From a virus, in IMG/VR virus record IMGVR_UViG_3300031344_000002, positions 62,001 through 126,000 of that record: a stretch of 64,000 nt of DNA; one strand, given 5' to 3'. Position numbers and translations under genes: made by a program. Below are positions 54,056 through 61,943 of this stretch, one piece after another; within the stretch, counting starts at the first letter, position 1, and every line of letters starts with the position of its first letter. The notes beneath the pieces are model-generated. The model was not told the DNA's origin and did not search any database. It saw only the letters and a list, made by a program, of their open reading frames with translations.

Positions 54056-57000
54056 ATGATTCAAAAAATTGCTCATTTAAGCGACATTCATATCCGCAAA
54101 ACTCCTACAAGAAATGAAGAATATACAAAAGTCTTTGAAAATTTAATAAAATCACTAACTGAAAATAAACCTGATAGAATTGCCATTGTTGGTGACTTAG
54201 TGCATGATTATCTTGATTTACAAGGTGAACAACTAATTATGGCAAATAAATTTTTAAATGATTTGGCTGCAATAGCACCAGTAAGAATAACTAGAGGTAA
54301 TCACGATTGTCGTAAAAAGAATTTAAAACGTGTCGATAGTATCGAAGCCATAGTAAAAACATTAAATAATCCAAATGTTATTTATTATGATAAAACAGGT
54401 TTTTATGATGATGAAAATATAACGTGGGTAGTTTGGCATCATGGTGATAATAAAAATAATCCTTGGAAAATCAAGCAAGGTAAACAAATTGAAATTGATA
54501 GGAAAAGTAATAAGAGAATTTATATTGACCTTTTTCATGACCCAATAATTGGTTGTAAATCTACGACTGGTTTTGAAATGAAAAGTAAATCATATTATAA
54601 AATTACAGATTTTAAAGGCGATTTTTCGATGTTTGGTGATATTCATTGTATGCAATTTTTAGATAAAAATAAAACTAAAGTATATTCAGGAAGTCTTTTG
54701 GCACAAGATGTTACAGAGGGAGATTCTTCCTTTCATGGATATTTATTATGGGATGTTATAAATAAAACAGCACAAGAAATTTCAATACATAATGATTATT
54801 CGTTTAAAAATATAAAAATTACGCCATATACTGATTTTGATAATTTGGATTTCGAAATTGAAAATCCAACTAAATATATGAAAGTTAGATTTATTTGGGG
54901 TACTTTACCACAAACACGTACAAAAGAGAATGAAAGAAAGATAATTGAATATTTAAAATCTAAATATAAAAATATTATTATTTCACATAAAAATGAATTT
55001 CTTGAAAATGAAAAAATTGATGTAAATGAAAGCATTACTCTGCAGAATATAACGGATAAAGCAGTACAACAAGAAATATTTAAAGAATATTTAACAAAAA
55101 TTGGTGCTGATGAACAATTAATAACCGATGTGTTTGCACTAGATGAAGAAATCCTCAATGAAATAGAAATAAATATAGACCAAAGTATTGAATGGGATAT
55201 AATTAAATTTGGTGGTAAAAATTTTATGTCATATGAAACAATGGATATTGATTGGCGTAATATGGATGGTTTGTTTCAAATAACTGGAATAAATACCGCA
55301 GGTAAAACAACAATTATGAAAATTTTATCATATGTTTTATTTGGTAAAACTTTAGAAACAGAAACTCGCATGAAATATGGTGATATGCGTTTTGTTAATA
55401 ATAGGAATAATGCAAGTTTTTGTGAAGCCTATCTTGTAATTGAAGCTAATGGTGAATATTTTGGAATTAAAAAGAAAACGGAAATTATAAAAAATAAAAG
55501 TGGTGAAATTACTAGTACACCGACCACATTAAATTATTATATACTTGCAACTCCTGATGATGAAATGAATGATGAAACATCAATAGGAAAACTTGACGAA
55601 GACCGTAGAATAAAAACTCAAAAGAAATTTGAAGCAATTATTGGTACATATGATAATTTTATGCGTATTGTTATGACAACTAGTGATACACTTAATAGAA
55701 TATTATCAAATGATATGTCTACATTTATTGACAGTTTACTTTATGATAGCGGATTGGATATTTTTGACAAAAAACTTGAAGGTTTTAAAATATATCAAAA
55801 AAGAGTAAATGAAAAACCAAGAGTTACTTGTAATATTGAATTTACTAATGTGGAAAATGCAAGATTACAACAAGAAATTGTTGCACTTGAAGGAGAAATA
55901 ACTCAAATAGAAACAGTGAAACTTCCTGATATTCAAAATCGAATTGAAATTGGTAGAAAATATGTAGAAGACTTATCAAAGAAATTATATAAAATAGACT
56001 CAGAAATTTACAATCTGGACGTAGATAATGCACGTGAGGATATAAGTGCCAACAAAAAGAATATTGTTGAAATAAAGGCACAAGAAATGATTTTAAAACA
56101 AAGTATCATACCATTGAAAGAAACATATGATATTGAAAGACTAAAAATTCTTCTTGAAAAAAAAGAATTTCATAAAACTAATGAATATAATAAAAAATTA
56201 GACATTAAAAATCTTGAACGGCTAAAATCCGAAGAAGAACATAAAATTGAAATAATTAATGGCGATATTTTTAAATTAAAACAAGATGGTGTTAAATTAA
56301 AAAAAGAAATTACTGATTTAAAAAATAGTAAAATCTGTAGTCAATGTGGACAAGTTATTGAAAAACAAGAACATAAAGACCATATTGAAAAAACGGTTAA
56401 AGAAAAAGAAAAAGAAATGTATATTATTGCAGATAAAATTAATGTAAAACAAACTGTTGGTATACAAGAACATCAAATAATAATCAATGCAAAAGCTAAT
56501 GAAATTAAAAAAATAAATGAAAGTATTAGGCAATCTGCATTAGAAATGGAAGAAATTCTTAAAGAAATTGGAACACTTACTAATGAAAAAAATGATGTCG
56601 AAAAACGTAAGGAATTACAAATTGAATTAGACCAAATTCCAATAAAAATTCAAAATGAAGAACTAAAAATTAATATTCTTGAACAAAAGATAACAAGTCA
56701 TGAAAATAGTTTACTTCAAATTGAAGAAAATAAAAAGATTGAAAAAGGTATTGCTACAGCTAAATTAAAATTAGGTGAACTTGAAATTGAAAAAACCGAT
56801 GAGAATGAAAATGTATATATTAGAAAAACAAATATTGGTGAAAAACAACTAAAGACTAAAAATAATGAAATACTTATTACTGAATTCAAAACACAAGAAT
56901 ATCGTGATACTGTTATGAATCTTTATAAAAAATGTGTTCATCGTGATGGTATACCAAGGCAAATGTTAAGTAATTATATTATACCAAAAATTAATTTGGC

Positions 57001-57388
57001 TTTGGAAGAAGCATTATCTGTTGCACAATTCAAAGTATGGCTTGATACTGATGATTTAAGACCAAAATTGGTATATGATTGTAGACCAACAGCAATCATT
57101 GATTGTATTAGTGCAAGTGGTAAAGAAAGAACTTTTTCAAGTATTGTATTAAAATCTGCATTAAATCAAATTAATATAAAAGCTAAACCGACAATGTTTT
57201 TACTTGATGAAGTTATGGGTAAATTGGATGAAGAAGGTAGTGTTGAAGAATTTATTGAAATATTACAAATAATTAAAAAGAATATGAAAAAAATGTTAGT
57301 TATTGAACAAAGAATAGATATTAATCCAGATTATTTAATTAATGTACAATTAAATGAAGATGGAATTTCATCACTTACATTAGAATAA
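54056..57388 (+). CDS. Mre11-Rad50 (gp47-gp46) single-chain fusion
   Basis: A 1110-residue protein that joins two recombination proteins usually made separately. Residues 1-370 are a nuclease of the Mre11/SbcD/gp47 type (LSDIHIRK with D10 and H12, VGDLVHD, RGNHDCRKK, FGDIHCMQF). Residues 385-1110 are Rad50/SbcC/gp46-like: Walker A GINTAGKTT (411-419), long coiled coil, zinc hook CSQC (C761, C764), signature ASGKERT near 1020, and Walker B FLLDEVMG (D1051, E1052). In T4 the gp46/47 pair resects DNA ends for recombination-dependent replication and degrades host DNA. The start is the ATG at 54056; an ATG at 54052 is in another frame. Confidence 0.88.
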   Translation: MIQKIAHLSDIHIRKTPTRNEEYTKVFENLIKSLTENKPDRIAIVGDLVHDYLDLQGEQLIMANKFLNDLAAIAPVRITRGNHDCRKKNLKRVDSIEAIVKTLNNPNVIYYDKTGFYDDENITWVVWHHGDNKNNPWKIKQGKQIEIDRKSNKRIYIDLFHDPIIGCKSTTGFEMKSKSYYKITDFKGDFSMFGDIHCMQFLDKNKTKVYSGSLLAQDVTEGDSSFHGYLLWDVINKTAQEISIHNDYSFKNIKITPYTDFDNLDFEIENPTKYMKVRFIWGTLPQTRTKENERKIIEYLKSKYKNIIISHKNEFLENEKIDVNESITLQNITDKAVQQEIFKEYLTKIGADEQLITDVFALDEEILNEIEINIDQSIEWDIIKFGGKNFMSYETMDIDWRNMDGLFQITGINTAGKTTIMKILSYVLFGKTLETETRMKYGDMRFVNNRNNASFCEAYLVIEANGEYFGIKKKTEIIKNKSGEITSTPTTLNYYILATPDDEMNDETSIGKLDEDRRIKTQKKFEAIIGTYDNFMRIVMTTSDTLNRILSNDMSTFIDSLLYDSGLDIFDKKLEGFKIYQKRVNEKPRVTCNIEFTNVENARLQQEIVALEGEITQIETVKLPDIQNRIEIGRKYVEDLSKKLYKIDSEIYNLDVDNAREDISANKKNIVEIKAQEMILKQSIIPLKETYDIERLKILLEKKEFHKTNEYNKKLDIKNLERLKSEEEHKIEIINGDIFKLKQDGVKLKKEITDLKNSKICSQCGQVIEKQEHKDHIEKTVKEKEKEMYIIADKINVKQTVGIQEHQIIINAKANEIKKINESIRQSALEMEEILKEIGTLTNEKNDVEKRKELQIELDQIPIKIQNEELKINILEQKITSHENSLLQIEENKKIEKGIATAKLKLGELEIEKTDENENVYIRKTNIGEKQLKTKNNEILITEFKTQEYRDTVMNLYKKCVHRDGIPRQMLSNYIIPKINLALEEALSVAQFKVWLDTDDLRPKLVYDCRPTAIIDCISASGKERTFSSIVLKSALNQINIKAKPTMFLLDEVMGKLDEEGSVEEFIEILQIIKKNMKKMLVIEQRIDINPDYLINVQLNEDGISSLTLE

Positions 57389-57403
57389 AAATATATTATA
57401 AAA

Positions 57404-57412
57404 CTATTTATG
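57404..57412 (+). promoter_or_regulatory. CTATTTATG, weak promoter variant
   Basis: CTATTTATGGATAAAC ends 15 bases before the ATG at 57427. Two core bases differ from the consensus, but its position fits. Confidence 0.3.
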
Positions 57413-57426
57413 GATAAACTGTAGAT

Positions 57427-58578
57427 ATGGATTTAAAAAAATACGATGAATTAAGAAAAAAGATTAACACTAAAGACTTTGAAGGTAATAATAAAGGTCT
57501 TGATAAATGGTTATATTTATTTTCTTTTATTGGAAATGCTGGTTCAATATTCTTTTCATACTTTCTTGTATATCCGGGATTATTAAAAGCAATTACAATT
57601 AATTTAATTGGTGGTATATGGGCAAGTATTTTTGCATTTACTTTTACAATAATATTTCTTGTTATTTTCGAAGTAATTAAACGATATTTAATTAAAAGTT
57701 TTTCAACAGATTTTGTTTCAAATAAAAAGAAAATTAAAGCAAGTATTGTTGGTTGGTTAATAATATCAGTCTCAATTATTTTATTAAGTTTTTATTTATC
57801 AATAATTGGTTCAAAAAATTTAGCATCAACAAGTACATATAAAGATAATGTTATTGAAAATAAAACAACAAATATAACTGATAGTTTATCAATATTATAT
57901 GAAAAGAAAAAGAAAACATATGAGGATGACAATACAATTTTAAGAATGATTAATAATGATTTACGTCAAAAATTAACAGAAACTCCTGTTACATATATAT
58001 CAATTAGAAATCAATATCAGGCAAATATTGATAAAAATGTAAAAATTATTGAAAATAATCAAAAAGAGGTGGATAAAATTGAAGATAAATTATCTCAAAA
58101 TGTTGTTGAATTAAAATCAAATCTTAGTGAAGTAAAAAATGTTAATAAGACAGAAGATGTACAAAATATTATTTTATTTGTGATTATTGCGTGTTTCTGC
58201 GAAATCATCATATTTTCAGGAGTATATTTTAGAGAATGGTTTGAGTACAACCTCTTTATTATCAATCAACAAAAATTTGAAAAAATATATACGAAAAAAG
58301 ATAGATATCGTTCATTATTGGCATTTATTTATAATGATGGTAAATCAACAACAGGTGATAAAGTAATAAGTGGTTTGGAATTAAAAGAATTGGTTGCTGA
58401 GAAAACTAGCATCCAAAATTCAAATAAATTTTTGGATGAATTTTTACATGATATGGATAGACTTGGAGTGTTCAATACTGTTGGCAAAAGAAGATTTATT
58501 GCTGTAACATATTATGAAGCAATGAATGTAATTGAAAGTTTTGATGATACATTGAGAATATTAGAAAATATGAAATAA
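57427..58578 (+). CDS. Four-segment membrane protein with coiled coil and C-terminal globular domain
   Basis: A 383-residue protein. Hydrophobic segments at about residues 28-50, 58-82, 104-126 and 246-267 suggest four membrane passes. A 100-residue coiled-coil-like region lies between the third and fourth, probably extracytoplasmic. The C-terminal domain (about 285-383: RSLLAFIYNDGKSTTGDKVISGLELKELVAEKT) looks winged-helix-like. No known family. A membrane sensor or exclusion function is conceivable, but nothing in the sequence proves it. Confidence 0.55.
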   Translation: MDLKKYDELRKKINTKDFEGNNKGLDKWLYLFSFIGNAGSIFFSYFLVYPGLLKAITINLIGGIWASIFAFTFTIIFLVIFEVIKRYLIKSFSTDFVSNKKKIKASIVGWLIISVSIILLSFYLSIIGSKNLASTSTYKDNVIENKTTNITDSLSILYEKKKKTYEDDNTILRMINNDLRQKLTETPVTYISIRNQYQANIDKNVKIIENNQKEVDKIEDKLSQNVVELKSNLSEVKNVNKTEDVQNIILFVIIACFCEIIIFSGVYFREWFEYNLFIINQQKFEKIYTKKDRYRSLLAFIYNDGKSTTGDKVISGLELKELVAEKTSIQNSNKFLDEFLHDMDRLGVFNTVGKRRFIAVTYYEAMNVIESFDDTLRILENMK

Positions 58579-58580
58579 TT

Positions 58581-58775
58581 ATGAAAGATATTGAAGCATA
58601 CGAAAAGGGTAAATTAATTAAGGAGGCATTAATGATTGTCAATAAACTTGCTGAATCAAATTTGGCAGATATTGATGGTGATTTTACAATTAAAGATTTT
58701 GATTATGAGGAATTACAAACTCTTATAATTCAGGCAAGAAAAATAAAGTCGAATCGTTGGTGGAAATTATTTTAA
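58581..58775 (+). CDS. Small helical protein (64 aa), unknown
   Basis: A 64-residue protein starting two bases after the membrane-protein stop, with amphipathic helices (KLIKEALMIVNKLAESNLAD) and a basic C-terminus (KSNRWWKLF). Unknown function; likely cotranscribed. Confidence 0.5.
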   Translation: MKDIEAYEKGKLIKEALMIVNKLAESNLADIDGDFTIKDFDYEELQTLIIQARKIKSNRWWKLF

Positions 58776-58778
58776 AAT

Positions 58779-58958
58779 ATGATTAGTCAAAGTGAAAATA
58801 TAATTGAACGTTTAAGAAAAGAAGGTAAATTGACTGAAATAATTATGACTTCAGAATTAATATCTGAATGGATGGAACAAATGGCAAAAATTAAAGAAGA
58901 ATTTAGAATAAAACAAAATAATTCTTGGCAAGCAGCTAAAGAAGTATGGTTAGATTAA
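58779..58958 (+). CDS. Small unknown protein (59 aa)
   Basis: A 59-residue ORF from ATG 58779 to TAA 58956-58958, filling the space between two genes in the same direction with three-base and 12-base spacings. The product is Glu/Lys-rich and helical (SQSENIIERLRKEGKL, WMEQMAKIKEEF). It has no recognised motif. Confidence 0.5.
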   Translation: MISQSENIIERLRKEGKLTEIIMTSELISEWMEQMAKIKEEFRIKQNNSWQAAKEVWLD

Positions 58959-58970
58959 TATAAATAAATT

Positions 58971-59423
58971 ATGAGTATAGATAAATGGGACTTAAGGTTT
59001 AATGAACTCTCCAAATTAGTTGGGTCTTGGTCTAAAGATGAGTCAACTAAAGTTGGTTCAGTAATCGTAAATTCTATAGATAAAAATCCAATATCTATGG
59101 GCTTTAACGGGTTTCCCACAAAAGTTGTAGAAAATTTACCCGAAAGGAACAAGCGTCCTGTAAAGTACTTATACACAGTGCATTCTGAGGCAAATGCATT
59201 AATTAATTGTGCAAAAAATAATCAAAAAAGTAAGGGTTGTACCATGTATGTTACATATTATCCGTGTTCAAATTGTGCTGGTTTAATTGTTAATGCAGGT
59301 ATTATTAGAATTGTTTGTGAAAACAAACCAGATTTTAATCATGAAAGATGGGGAGAAAGCTGGAAAATAGCACAAATAATATTTGATGAAGCAGGTGTTG
59401 AAGTTGAATATATAAACCAATAA
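58971..59423 (+). CDS. dCMP/CMP deaminase family enzyme
   Basis: A 150-residue protein with the zinc-dependent deaminase motifs HSEANA (H71, E73) and PCSNCA (C99, C102). KDESTKVGSVIVN and the substrate-region GFNGFP are typical of dCMP deaminase. The enzyme converts dCMP to dUMP for thymidylate synthesis in the cytoplasm. In T-even phages it balances dNTP pools. Here it is in a row of small genes, two bases before the amidase-like gene. Confidence 0.85.
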   Translation: MSIDKWDLRFNELSKLVGSWSKDESTKVGSVIVNSIDKNPISMGFNGFPTKVVENLPERNKRPVKYLYTVHSEANALINCAKNNQKSKGCTMYVTYYPCSNCAGLIVNAGIIRIVCENKPDFNHERWGESWKIAQIIFDEAGVEVEYINQ

Positions 59424-59424
59424 A

Positions 59425-60036
59425 ATGAACATCGATAATGAAACATATAAAATAAAAGAAGAAAATCGTTATAAAACTCAAACAGTTAAAACACAAATTG
59501 TATTAGCAACTAGTTTGAGAAAAGATAGTTATCATATTACCAGACTATTACATAAAGATTTTGGTAAAACAAAAAAATGGAATACATATTCTATCAGTAG
59601 AGATGGAATTATATACCAACATTATGATAATAAATATCATTCAGATTTTCTTGGCATTAAAGAAGCAGATAAACAATCAGTTTCAATTATAATGGAAAAT
59701 ATGGGAAGTCTATTTCAAACAAATAGTGGAAAACATATTAATTGGATAAATGAGGTTTGCGATGAACAAAATGTAATTGAAAAACAATGGTATGGATATA
59801 ATTATTGGGAAAAATTTCCAGATATACAATTAGAAAATTTAGCATTACTTTGTGAAGAACTATGCGAACAATTTAATATTCCAAAAGTTTGTATTGAATT
59901 TCATAACTATCATAAAGATACTATTAGATTTAAAGGTATCGTATTTAGAAGTAACTATATTGAAGATAGTAGTGATATAAATCCATTATTCGATATCTCC
60001 AAATTTAATGAAATGTTACATAAAGAATTAGTATGA
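59425..60036 (+). CDS. N-acetylmuramoyl-L-alanine amidase-like protein, possible endolysin
   Basis: A 203-residue protein. YHITRLLHKDFGKTKKWNTYSISRDGIIYQHYD follows the amidase_2/PGRP pattern (HxTRLxH ... W-N-x-Y-x-I-x-R-DG-x-IY). DINPLFDISKF at the end is the usual closing helix of such domains, and a late His (FHNYH) may supply the second zinc ligand. If active it cuts the amide bond between muramic acid and peptide and would be the endolysin. No signal peptide is seen, so it would need a holin. The zinc ligands are not all certain. Confidence 0.55.
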   Translation: MNIDNETYKIKEENRYKTQTVKTQIVLATSLRKDSYHITRLLHKDFGKTKKWNTYSISRDGIIYQHYDNKYHSDFLGIKEADKQSVSIIMENMGSLFQTNSGKHINWINEVCDEQNVIEKQWYGYNYWEKFPDIQLENLALLCEELCEQFNIPKVCIEFHNYHKDTIRFKGIVFRSNYIEDSSDINPLFDISKFNEMLHKELV

Positions 60037-60161
60037 AAAAAATTATAAGAAAAATCGAAGATTGGTTGTGGTTAAATGTTGGTTTTCATCATTACATGCA
60101 TAAATTAGAGAAATATGTTAAAAAGAATTCAATTGTTTTAATATATACTGATGTTGATTAA
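60033..60161 (+). CDS. Small basic ORF (42 aa) overlapping amidase end
   Basis: A 42-residue frame from ATG 60033, overlapping the amidase-like stop by four bases (ATGA), ending at TAA 60159-60161. The product is basic and aromatic (KKIIRKIEDWLWLNVGFHHYMHKL). The overlap arrangement supports translation, but there is no further evidence. Its last base is adjacent to the next GTATTTATA motif. Confidence 0.35.
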   Translation: MKKIIRKIEDWLWLNVGFHHYMHKLEKYVKKNSIVLIYTDVD

Positions 60162-60170
60162 GTATTTATA
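60162..60170 (+). promoter_or_regulatory. GTATTTATA phage promoter motif
   Basis: GTATTTATAATAAAAA, ending 12 bases before the ATG at 60182. It directly follows the stop codon of the small ORF. Confidence 0.65.
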
Positions 60171-60181
60171 ATAAAAATTAT

Positions 60182-60685
60182 ATGGATAATAAAAATATAA
60201 ACAACCAAAGCACACCAAATCAAATACGTATTTTTATGAAAAGAATACGTGAAGGAAAATATGAAGCAAGTGAATCATCAGAAGAAATGAAGAAGGATTT
60301 ATCAATTCAGGATATGCTTAAAATTACTCGTAAAATTAATGAAGATGTTAATACTGGAGAAGATAAAACAGCACAGAATAAAAAAACTGTTTACGACCAA
60401 AGTCGTGAAGAAGAAAAATTTACTGATTTTTTTAGAGATATGAATGTCAGCATTAAATTTATTGATTTAGAAATTTATGATAATCTAGTTTTTTGGGGTG
60501 GTACTGTCGATGGTGTAATTCAATTTGTTTACAAAGTAACTCCTGATGAAAAAACATCTGGTGTTGAATTTAATTATTTGGAAGATTTTTCGCCTGATAA
60601 TCCAGAAAATGATGAAATTGTGGGAAGAATAGAATCTTACTACGATAATTTTTATAAGTATTGGAGAAATAATATGTTACAATAA
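60182..60685 (+). CDS. Unknown protein (167 aa) with possible processing site
   Basis: A 167-residue protein. Residues 1-70 are charged and disordered-looking and include KINEDVNTG, an INE site as in the giant ORF. The rest is globular (FTDFFRDMNVSIKFIDLEIYDNLVFWGGTVDGVIQFVYKV) with a beta-rich pattern. It may be a head-associated protein with a cleavable leader, but no family is recognised. A strong terminator follows. Confidence 0.5.
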   Translation: MDNKNINNQSTPNQIRIFMKRIREGKYEASESSEEMKKDLSIQDMLKITRKINEDVNTGEDKTAQNKKTVYDQSREEEKFTDFFRDMNVSIKFIDLEIYDNLVFWGGTVDGVIQFVYKVTPDEKTSGVEFNYLEDFSPDNPENDEIVGRIESYYDNFYKYWRNNMLQ

Positions 60686-60734
60686 TAATTAAAATTATTT
60701 TGAGTTCATCCTTCCATTCAGAGGAAAGAAATTG

Positions 60735-60766
60735 AAAAACGCAAGCCAAGATGCTCTGCGTTTTTT
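60735..60766 (+). terminator. Intrinsic terminator
   Basis: AAAAACGCA (60735-60743) pairs with TGCGTTTTT (60757-60765) around a 13-base loop and runs into a T tract. Confidence 0.75.
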
Positions 60767-60779
60767 GCTTTTATAAAAA

Positions 60780-60788
60780 GTATTTATT
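60780..60788 (+). promoter_or_regulatory. GTATTTATT phage promoter motif
   Basis: GTATTTATTATAAAATA, ending 17 bases before the ATG at 60805, and immediately downstream of the terminator. Confidence 0.6.
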
Positions 60789-60804
60789 ATAAAATATTAT
60801 AAAA

Positions 60805-61587
60805 ATGAAAAAAATTTTAGCTTTTTTAAAACAAAAGAATAATGCAATAATTACTGCGGTAATTATTATCATATTAATTCTTTCAGCAATTGTTTATTTT
60901 CAACATAAAAAAATTGCAAACCTTAATGATAAATATCAAAGTGAAGTTAAATTAAAAAATGCTTTAGTTGATACTGCCAAAGTTTATAAAAATAAAGAAA
61001 ATGAATGGGTTACAGAAAAACTAACATTACAAGGAAGTCTTAAACTTATTAATGATGTTAATAACCATCTCACTGCATCAGAACAAGAATTAACAAAAAG
61101 AGTTAAAGAATCGGAAAAAAATAATTCAGTTATTACTGCAGCACTTATTCAAACTAAAGTCGAATTGGATTCATTAAAAAGTGGAAAAGTTAGTATTAAT
61201 GATAAAGATAGTAGTATTGCATTTGCAGATTCAACAAAAAATATTAAATATAATATTGAAATTTTACATGTTAGACCAATAAGTTTAACAATATTACCAA
61301 TAATGAAATTCAATAAATTTGAATTACCCAATAAGCAATATATTCAATTTTTTTGGAGTGATAAGAAAAAAGATTATCCCATTTCATTTAGCGTAAGTAA
61401 TTCTAATGATTATTTTAAAACAGTAAATATTGATAGCTATGCTATTCCACAATTACAAAAAGATGTTATAAATCCAAGTGCTTGGCAAAAATTTACTACT
61501 TGGATAAAAAAAAGTGGTAGTTTTATAATAACTGTTGGAGTTTCTGGTGCTGCCGGAGCAGGATTATATGCTATTTTGCATAAATAA
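60805..61587 (+). CDS. Membrane-anchored coiled-coil protein, spanin-like
   Basis: A 260-residue protein. Residues about 13-33 form an N-terminal membrane segment (AIITAVIIIILILSAIVYF), followed by a coiled coil to about residue 130, a beta-rich stretch, and a second hydrophobic segment near the C-terminus (FIITVGVSGAAGAGLYAIL). This resembles Rz-like spanins or tail-associated membrane proteins of phages. An envelope role in lysis is plausible, but the second segment is atypical of Rz. It is a single-gene unit ended by a terminator. Confidence 0.5.
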   Translation: MKKILAFLKQKNNAIITAVIIIILILSAIVYFQHKKIANLNDKYQSEVKLKNALVDTAKVYKNKENEWVTEKLTLQGSLKLINDVNNHLTASEQELTKRVKESEKNNSVITAALIQTKVELDSLKSGKVSINDKDSSIAFADSTKNIKYNIEILHVRPISLTILPIMKFNKFELPNKQYIQFFWSDKKKDYPISFSVSNSNDYFKTVNIDSYAIPQLQKDVINPSAWQKFTTWIKKSGSFIITVGVSGAAGAGLYAILHK

Positions 61588-61607
61588 TATAATTTTTAAA
61601 TTAATGT

Positions 61608-61646
61608 AAAGAACGTGTGTTATTATAATATGCGTTCTTTTTATTT
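61608..61646 (+). terminator. Intrinsic terminator
   Basis: AAAGAACG (61608-61615) pairs with CGTTCTTT (61633-61640) around a 17-base AT-rich loop, then a T-rich run. Confidence 0.65.
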
Positions 61647-61660
61647 TTAAAATAGATTAA

Positions 61661-61669
61661 GTATTTATA
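61661..61669 (+). promoter_or_regulatory. GTATTTATA phage promoter motif
   Basis: GTATTTATAATAAAATT, ending 14 bases before the ATG at 61683. Confidence 0.65.
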
Positions 61670-61682
61670 ATAAAATTATTAT

Positions 61683-61889
61683 ATGGACAATAATGATGTT
61701 AAGACAATCGTCAAGGATGAAATTAATAAATTCGTCAATGATGCTTTAGATAGGGAAGTTAAGAAAATACTTAAAAAATCTGGAAGTCAAACAAGAAATG
61801 AAATGATTAATACTATTGGAGATGCCATAGAAATGGTTTATAAAGTATTATGGCAAAAGCGTGATTTCTGGCGTACAGGGATTAAATAA
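61683..61889 (+). CDS. Small helical protein (68 aa), unknown
   Basis: A 68-residue protein with its own promoter motif. It is helical and charged (DVKTIVKDEINKFVNDALDREVKKILKKSG) with a C-terminal EMVYKVLWQKRDFWRTGIK. No family recognised. A small virion or DNA-binding role cannot be excluded. Confidence 0.5.
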   Translation: MDNNDVKTIVKDEINKFVNDALDREVKKILKKSGSQTRNEMINTIGDAIEMVYKVLWQKRDFWRTGIK

Positions 61890-61917
61890 TTGATTATAAA
61901 CAATTGATAATATCTAA

Positions 61918-61926
61918 GTATTTATA
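61918..61926 (+). promoter_or_regulatory. GTATTTATA phage promoter motif
   Basis: GTATTTATACTAAAAAA, ending 18 bases before the ATG at 61944. Confidence 0.65.
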
Positions 61927-61943
61927 CTAAAAAAGAATAAATA

